64,000 bases of DNA from Sphingomonas canadensis. Its GTDB lineage: Bacteria; Pseudomonadota; Alphaproteobacteria; Sphingomonadales; Sphingomonadaceae. A model generated the notes under the pieces. That model had not been told where the DNA came from, did no database searches, and was given only the letters and a program-made list of their open reading frames with translations. The stretch lies in contig NZ_JAPDRA010000011.1 of NCBI RefSeq assembly GCF_026013525.1, positions 62,001 through 126,000 on the forward strand, in the 5' to 3' direction. Shown here in pieces: positions 60,605-64,000 of the stretch. Position 1 is the first letter of the stretch. Each line of letters begins with the position of its first letter. The translations under genes and the position numbers were made by a program.

Positions 60605-63399
60605 TAGAATGCAGTCCCTACATTGAAGGTGAAGAGTTTCGGATCGTCGCCGTCGACGGTGATCAGCGCCTTCGATACGTCGATGCGCAGCGGTCCGAAA
60701 GGAGAGTTCCAGTTCACGCCGAAGCCCACCGAGATACGCGGCTTCGGCGAATCGCCCACGAAACGCTCCAGGAAGGGCGCGGTCTGCACATTGTAGATCG
60801 AGTTGATCGAGGTGCCGACGCAGCTTCCCGGATTGAACGGCGTGGTCGAGGAGACAGCGGTATAGCCCACCTGGCACGGCGTCAGCAGCCCGACGTTGGT
60901 CGCGTCGGTCAAGCCCACCTGATAGAGCTGGTTGCCGAAGCTGTCCTTGATGTAATTGTCCTTGGGCAGCAGCGTCGGCGAGCCATCGGAGTTGAACAGC
61001 AGCGCGCCGGTTCCCGGATCGGTCGCCTGGGTGAACTGGATCGTCGCGGCGGGCCGGTCGATGCTCCACAGCGCGCCGACCTGGGCGAAGATCGACGGGC
61101 GCAGGCCCAGTTCGGCCGCGCCGGAGCCCAGCGGGATCTCCAGCTCGGCCTTGCCCAGATAATAGCCCTTGCCGCCCAGCGAGTCGTCGATGATCTGGTT
61201 GCGGTCGGTGATCAGCGTCTGGGTGCCCGTCAGCGGATCGCCCGTGTAGCCGATGCGCTGCACGCGCGGGCCGATGCCGCGGATGTCGAAGCCGCGGAAC
61301 TGCGGCTCGCCCAGGAAGAAGCGATCGGTGATCCGCACCGAATCGATGCCCGCGCCCGGCGACTTCTCCAGCGACTTGATGTAGCCGCCCTCGCCCGACA
61401 GCGAGAAGATCCAGCCGCCGCCGAGGTGCCAGTATTTGTCGGCGTCCACGCGGCCGCGCAGATATTTCACATCGCCGCCCAGGCCGGCGAAATCGGTGCC
61501 GATCACCAGCCGCGTGCCGCGCGACGGGCGGATACGGCTGTTCAGGCTGTCGTAGATGAACGAAATGCCGAGCTGGGAGGTGATGCGCTTGCCCACCGCC
61601 TGGCAATAATAGACGCCGGCCTTCAGCGGATCGCAGGTATCCAGCGTGCCGTCGCCATTGGTGTCGACATAGAAGGTGCTGCGATCGAGCGACACCTCGT
61701 CCTGCTTCAGCGTGTAGCGGCCGGACAGCGTCCAATATTCGGTGATCGGCACGCCGCTGACGAGCTGGAAGCCGGTCGAAACCTGGCTGTAGGTCGTGTT
61801 GCGGTCCGAACCGATATAGTTGAACGAGTTATAGTCCTGCCGGAAGACCGTCGCACCAAGCGCGATGTTCTTGTCGAACAGATAGGGCTCGGTGAAGCCC
61901 AGCTCGACCGACTTGGCATAGGTCGAATAATCGACCGAGGCGGACAGCACCTGCCCCTTGCCGCGGAAGTTGCGCTGACGGACCGACGACTGGATGATGA
62001 ACCGCTCAAGGCTGGAGAAGCCGGCCGACAGCGTCAGCTCGCCGGTGGCCTTCTCCTCCACATTGGCGGACAGCACGATGCGGTCCGGCGCCGATCCTTC
62101 CTTGCGCTCGATCTCGAACTTGTCCTGGAAAAAGCCCAGGCTGTTGATGCGGTCCTGCGAACGCTTGACCAGGAAGGTGTTGAAGGCATCGCCCTCCGCC
62201 ACGCGCATCTCGCGGCGGATCACCTTGTCCTGCGTCTGCGTGTTGCCGGTGATCTCGATCCGCTCGATATAGGTTCGGTTGGCCTCGGCGATGTTGAAAT
62301 TGAGGCTCATCGTGCGCGTTTCGGCGTCGCGCTGGAACTCCGGCCGCACGTCGGCGAAGGCATAGCCGAACAGGCCGGCGGTCTCCGAAAGCGAGTCGAC
62401 CGAATCCTCGACCAGCTTCGCGTTGTACCAATCGTCCTTCTTGATCGGCAGCGCGGCGGCGAGCTTCTTGTCGTCGAAATCGCGGATCGCGCTGTCGACC
62501 GTCACGTCGCCGAACTTGTAGCGCTCCCCTTCCTCGACCACATAGGTGATGATGAAGTCGCGCTTGTCGGGCGTCAGCTCGGCGACGGCGGAAACCACGC
62601 GAAAATCGGCATATCCCTGCGTCAGGTAGAACTGGCGCAGCTTCTGCTGGTCATAGGCCAGGCGATCCTGGTCGTAGCTGGTGTTCGAGCTGAAGATGCT
62701 GGTCAGGCGCGCCTGCTTGGTCGCCATCTCGCCGCGCAGCTTGCCGTCGCTGAACACCTCGTTGCCGATGATGTTGATCTGGCGGACCTTGGACTTCGGC
62801 CCCTCGCGAATCTCGAAGATCACGTCGACGCGGTTCTGGTCGAGCATGACCATCTTGGGCTCGACGGTGGCGGCGAAGCGGCCCTGGCGGCGATACAGCT
62901 CGATGATCCGCGCCACGTCCGCGCGCACGGCGGGACGGGTGAAGATCTGGCGCGGCGCGAGCTTGATCTCCTTCTGGATCTTGTCGTTCTTCAGCCGCTT
63001 GTTGCCCTCCAGCACCACGCGGTTGATGACCGGATTTTCCTTGATCCGGATCACGATGTCGCCGGTTTCCACGCCGGCGATCTCGACATCGGCCAGCAGC
63101 TCGGACGCCAACAGGTCCTTGATCGCCTGGTCGATCGTCTCGTTGGTGTAGACGTCGCCCACGCGCAGCTTGGTGTAGGACAGCACCGTATCGGGCTCGA
63201 TACGCTGCGATCCGTCTACGCGCAGCGTGCGCACCGTCTGCTGCTGCTGCGCCGGCACGGCCGGAGCCGCGGGCGCGGCACCCGGAACCGTCTGCGCCAC
63301 GGCCGGGACGCCAAGTCCCAGCCCCGAAAGCATCGTGCCTGCAAGAAGCGTTGTGGTGGCGCGCGCGCCCATATTCCTCGCCTTGTTCGCTGTCACCAT
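60604..63399 (-). CDS. bamA: outer membrane protein assembly factor BamA
   Basis: BamA inserts beta-barrel proteins in the outer membrane. The 931-residue protein has a signal peptide (ending VPAVAQ), five POTRA repeats (about residues 50-470) and a 16-strand barrel ending with Phe (NVGTAF). It is longer than E. coli BamA (810), mainly through barrel loops. One loop (residues 579-590) reads DTNGDGTLDTCD, a DxNxDGxxD calcium-loop motif, followed closely by a second Cys (CDPLKAGVYYC). Another loop holds a further Cys pair (CQVG...GSC). The start could also be ATG 63372; 63399 is used. Confidence 0.93.
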   Translation of the reverse strand: MVTANKARNMGARATTTLLAGTMLSGLGLGVPAVAQTVPGAAPAAPAVPAQQQQTVRTLRVDGSQRIEPDTVLSYTKLRVGDVYTNETIDQAIKDLLASELLADVEIAGVETGDIVIRIKENPVINRVVLEGNKRLKNDKIQKEIKLAPRQIFTRPAVRADVARIIELYRRQGRFAATVEPKMVMLDQNRVDVIFEIREGPKSKVRQINIIGNEVFSDGKLRGEMATKQARLTSIFSSNTSYDQDRLAYDQQKLRQFYLTQGYADFRVVSAVAELTPDKRDFIITYVVEEGERYKFGDVTVDSAIRDFDDKKLAAALPIKKDDWYNAKLVEDSVDSLSETAGLFGYAFADVRPEFQRDAETRTMSLNFNIAEANRTYIERIEITGNTQTQDKVIRREMRVAEGDAFNTFLVKRSQDRINSLGFFQDKFEIERKEGSAPDRIVLSANVEEKATGELTLSAGFSSLERFIIQSSVRQRNFRGKGQVLSASVDYSTYAKSVELGFTEPYLFDKNIALGATVFRQDYNSFNYIGSDRNTTYSQVSTGFQLVSGVPITEYWTLSGRYTLKQDEVSLDRSTFYVDTNGDGTLDTCDPLKAGVYYCQAVGKRITSQLGISFIYDSLNSRIRPSRGTRLVIGTDFAGLGGDVKYLRGRVDADKYWHLGGGWIFSLSGEGGYIKSLEKSPGAGIDSVRITDRFFLGEPQFRGFDIRGIGPRVQRIGYTGDPLTGTQTLITDRNQIIDDSLGGKGYYLGKAELEIPLGSGAAELGLRPSIFAQVGALWSIDRPAATIQFTQATDPGTGALLFNSDGSPTLLPKDNYIKDSFGNQLYQVGLTDATNVGLLTPCQVGYTAVSSTTPFNPGSCVGTSINSIYNVQTAPFLERFVGDSPKPRISVGFGVNWNSPFGPLRIDVSKALITVDGDDPKLFTFNVGTAF

Positions 63400-63467
63400 C
63401 CCACCCCAGTCGGAACCAATACCACTCCGGCCAGCACGCGGCTGGACACCGCCCTGCCCCAACCGCG

Positions 63468-64000
63468 TCAACCGATCAACCCGGCCAGATTCTTCCAGAC
63501 GCCGAACGATCCCAGATCGTTGAGCGTAACGAAGATCATCAGCGCCAGAATCACCGCCATCCCGCCGCGGAACGCCCACTCCACCACCTGCGGCTCAACG
63601 GGCCGCCGCCGCACCGCCTCGATGGCATAGAGCAACAGGTGACCGCCATCGAGCACAGGGACTGGCAACAGGTTAATGAATCCCAGATTAATCGAAATCA
63701 GCGCGATAAGCGTCACCAATTCGAGCGGTCCCAATGCGAGACTCTGGCCGGAGACCTGCGCGATCTTCAGCGGCCCGCCCAGCTCCTTGACCGAGCGGCG
63801 GCCGGTGATGATCTGCCCCAGCGTCTCAAAGGTGAAGCTGACGATGCGCACTGTCTGGCGGATGCCGACCAGCGGCGCCTCCAGGATGCCCACGCGCTCG
63901 ATCACGCGCGCGCCGGGGCCGATTCCGATACGGCCGACCTCATAGCTGTTGCCGAAGCGATCGCGCTCGGTGACCTTGCCGATGGTCAGGTCCAGCCGCC
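63468..64000 (-). CDS. rseP: site-2 protease RseP (3' part only)
   Basis: RseP is an inner-membrane zinc protease that cleaves anti-sigma factors within the membrane. The visible last 177 codons begin in the second PDZ domain (VGRIGIGPGARVIERVG) and contain the C-terminal site-2 motif LLPVPVLDGGHL, where Asp is the third zinc ligand. Two membrane helices follow (around LVTLIALISINLGFINLL and AVILALMIFVTLNDLG). The start and the HExxH motif lie beyond the window. It is upstream of bamA in the same operon. Confidence 0.93.
   Translation of the reverse strand, partial: RLDLTIGKVTERDRFGNSYEVGRIGIGPGARVIERVGILEAPLVGIRQTVRIVSFTFETLGQIITGRRSVKELGGPLKIAQVSGQSLALGPLELVTLIALISINLGFINLLPVPVLDGGHLLLYAIEAVRRRPVEPQVVEWAFRGGMAVILALMIFVTLNDLGSFGVWKNLAGLIG

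Noticed and set aside
61426..63630. Open frame of 734 codons on the plus strand
   Set aside because: It is antisense to bamA. The leucine/aspartate-rich text is a mirror artefact.
1..64000. CRISPR array, insertion sequence, prophage or toxin-antitoxin system
   Set aside because: No regularly spaced repeats, transposase, integrase or paired small toxin/antitoxin genes found. The RatA-like protein is a Coq10-type START protein, not a classic toxin.

Overview
The window is a GC-rich, gene-dense piece of a bacterial chromosome, almost certainly from a sphingomonad (Alphaproteobacteria, Sphingomonadales; Sphingomonas or a close genus). The evidence is the gene order (lapA-pyrF and trpF-trpB-trpA-accD-folC; dusB-ntrB-ntrC-ntrY-ntrX-hfq-hflX-mazG; metG-tatD; fabZ-ompH-bamA-rseP), a fused IspDF enzyme, an Hfq made of two tandem Sm cores, and small families that I know mainly from sphingomonads. 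I see no rRNA, CRISPR array, insertion sequence or intact prophage. No gap between genes exceeds 300 bases; the largest are about 180 bases.

Layout. 1-8.4 kb: end of an MFS transporter, rsmD and rluB (rRNA modification), a lone receiver protein, a Rieske oxygenase, and an ampG-TPR-DUF2939 cluster. 7.9-13.9 kb: an iron-box-like palindrome in front of a DUF6628 gene, then the minus-strand trpF-trpB-(small membrane gene)-trpA-accD-folC operon. 14-21.5 kb: a TonB-like secreted protein, lapA-pyrF-GNAT, a patatin-type lipase, an endonuclease/phosphatase-family protein, an MmcQ-like protein, and purN/purM. 21.5-31.9 kb: secreted protein-hdaA-ppk-ppx on plus, rnd and an I78 lipoprotein on minus, then aspS, ppk2 and a carbonic anhydrase. 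32-35.5 kb: lipA-ratA facing cinA, a secreted protein and ispDF. 35.6-44.8 kb: the nitrogen regulatory block with hfq and hflX. 45-54.2 kb: minus-strand mazG, an MBL hydrolase, tatD, metG, holB and a peptidoglycan group (DD-carboxypeptidase, RlpA-like, MltB-like). 54.3-55.2 kb: tRNA-Ser(UGA) followed by a short AT-richer patch with a foreign-looking gene and a frameshifted gene remnant. 55.2-64 kb: methyltransferase, PilZ protein, rpmE, a cysteine-motif membrane protein, a transglutaminase-like protein, and the fabZ-ompH-bamA-rseP envelope biogenesis operon (rseP is cut by the window end).

Most genes are housekeeping. Many neighbours overlap as ATGA (start of one within the stop of the other), which points to tight translational coupling: rluB/rsmD, ampG/TPR, trpB/small gene, purN/mmcQ, hdaA/ppk, rnd/I78, ntrB/ntrC, ntrY/ntrX, metG/tatD. 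The most notable signals are the tandem Hfq; matching calcium-loop motifs in adjacent OmpH(Skp) and BamA; a lower-GC membrane gene coupled into the trp operon; a composite AmpG; a GNAT gene that seems to lack any standard start codon; a degenerate RlpA; and the AT-rich patch beside tRNA-Ser. I see no clear new multi-gene defence or mobile system.
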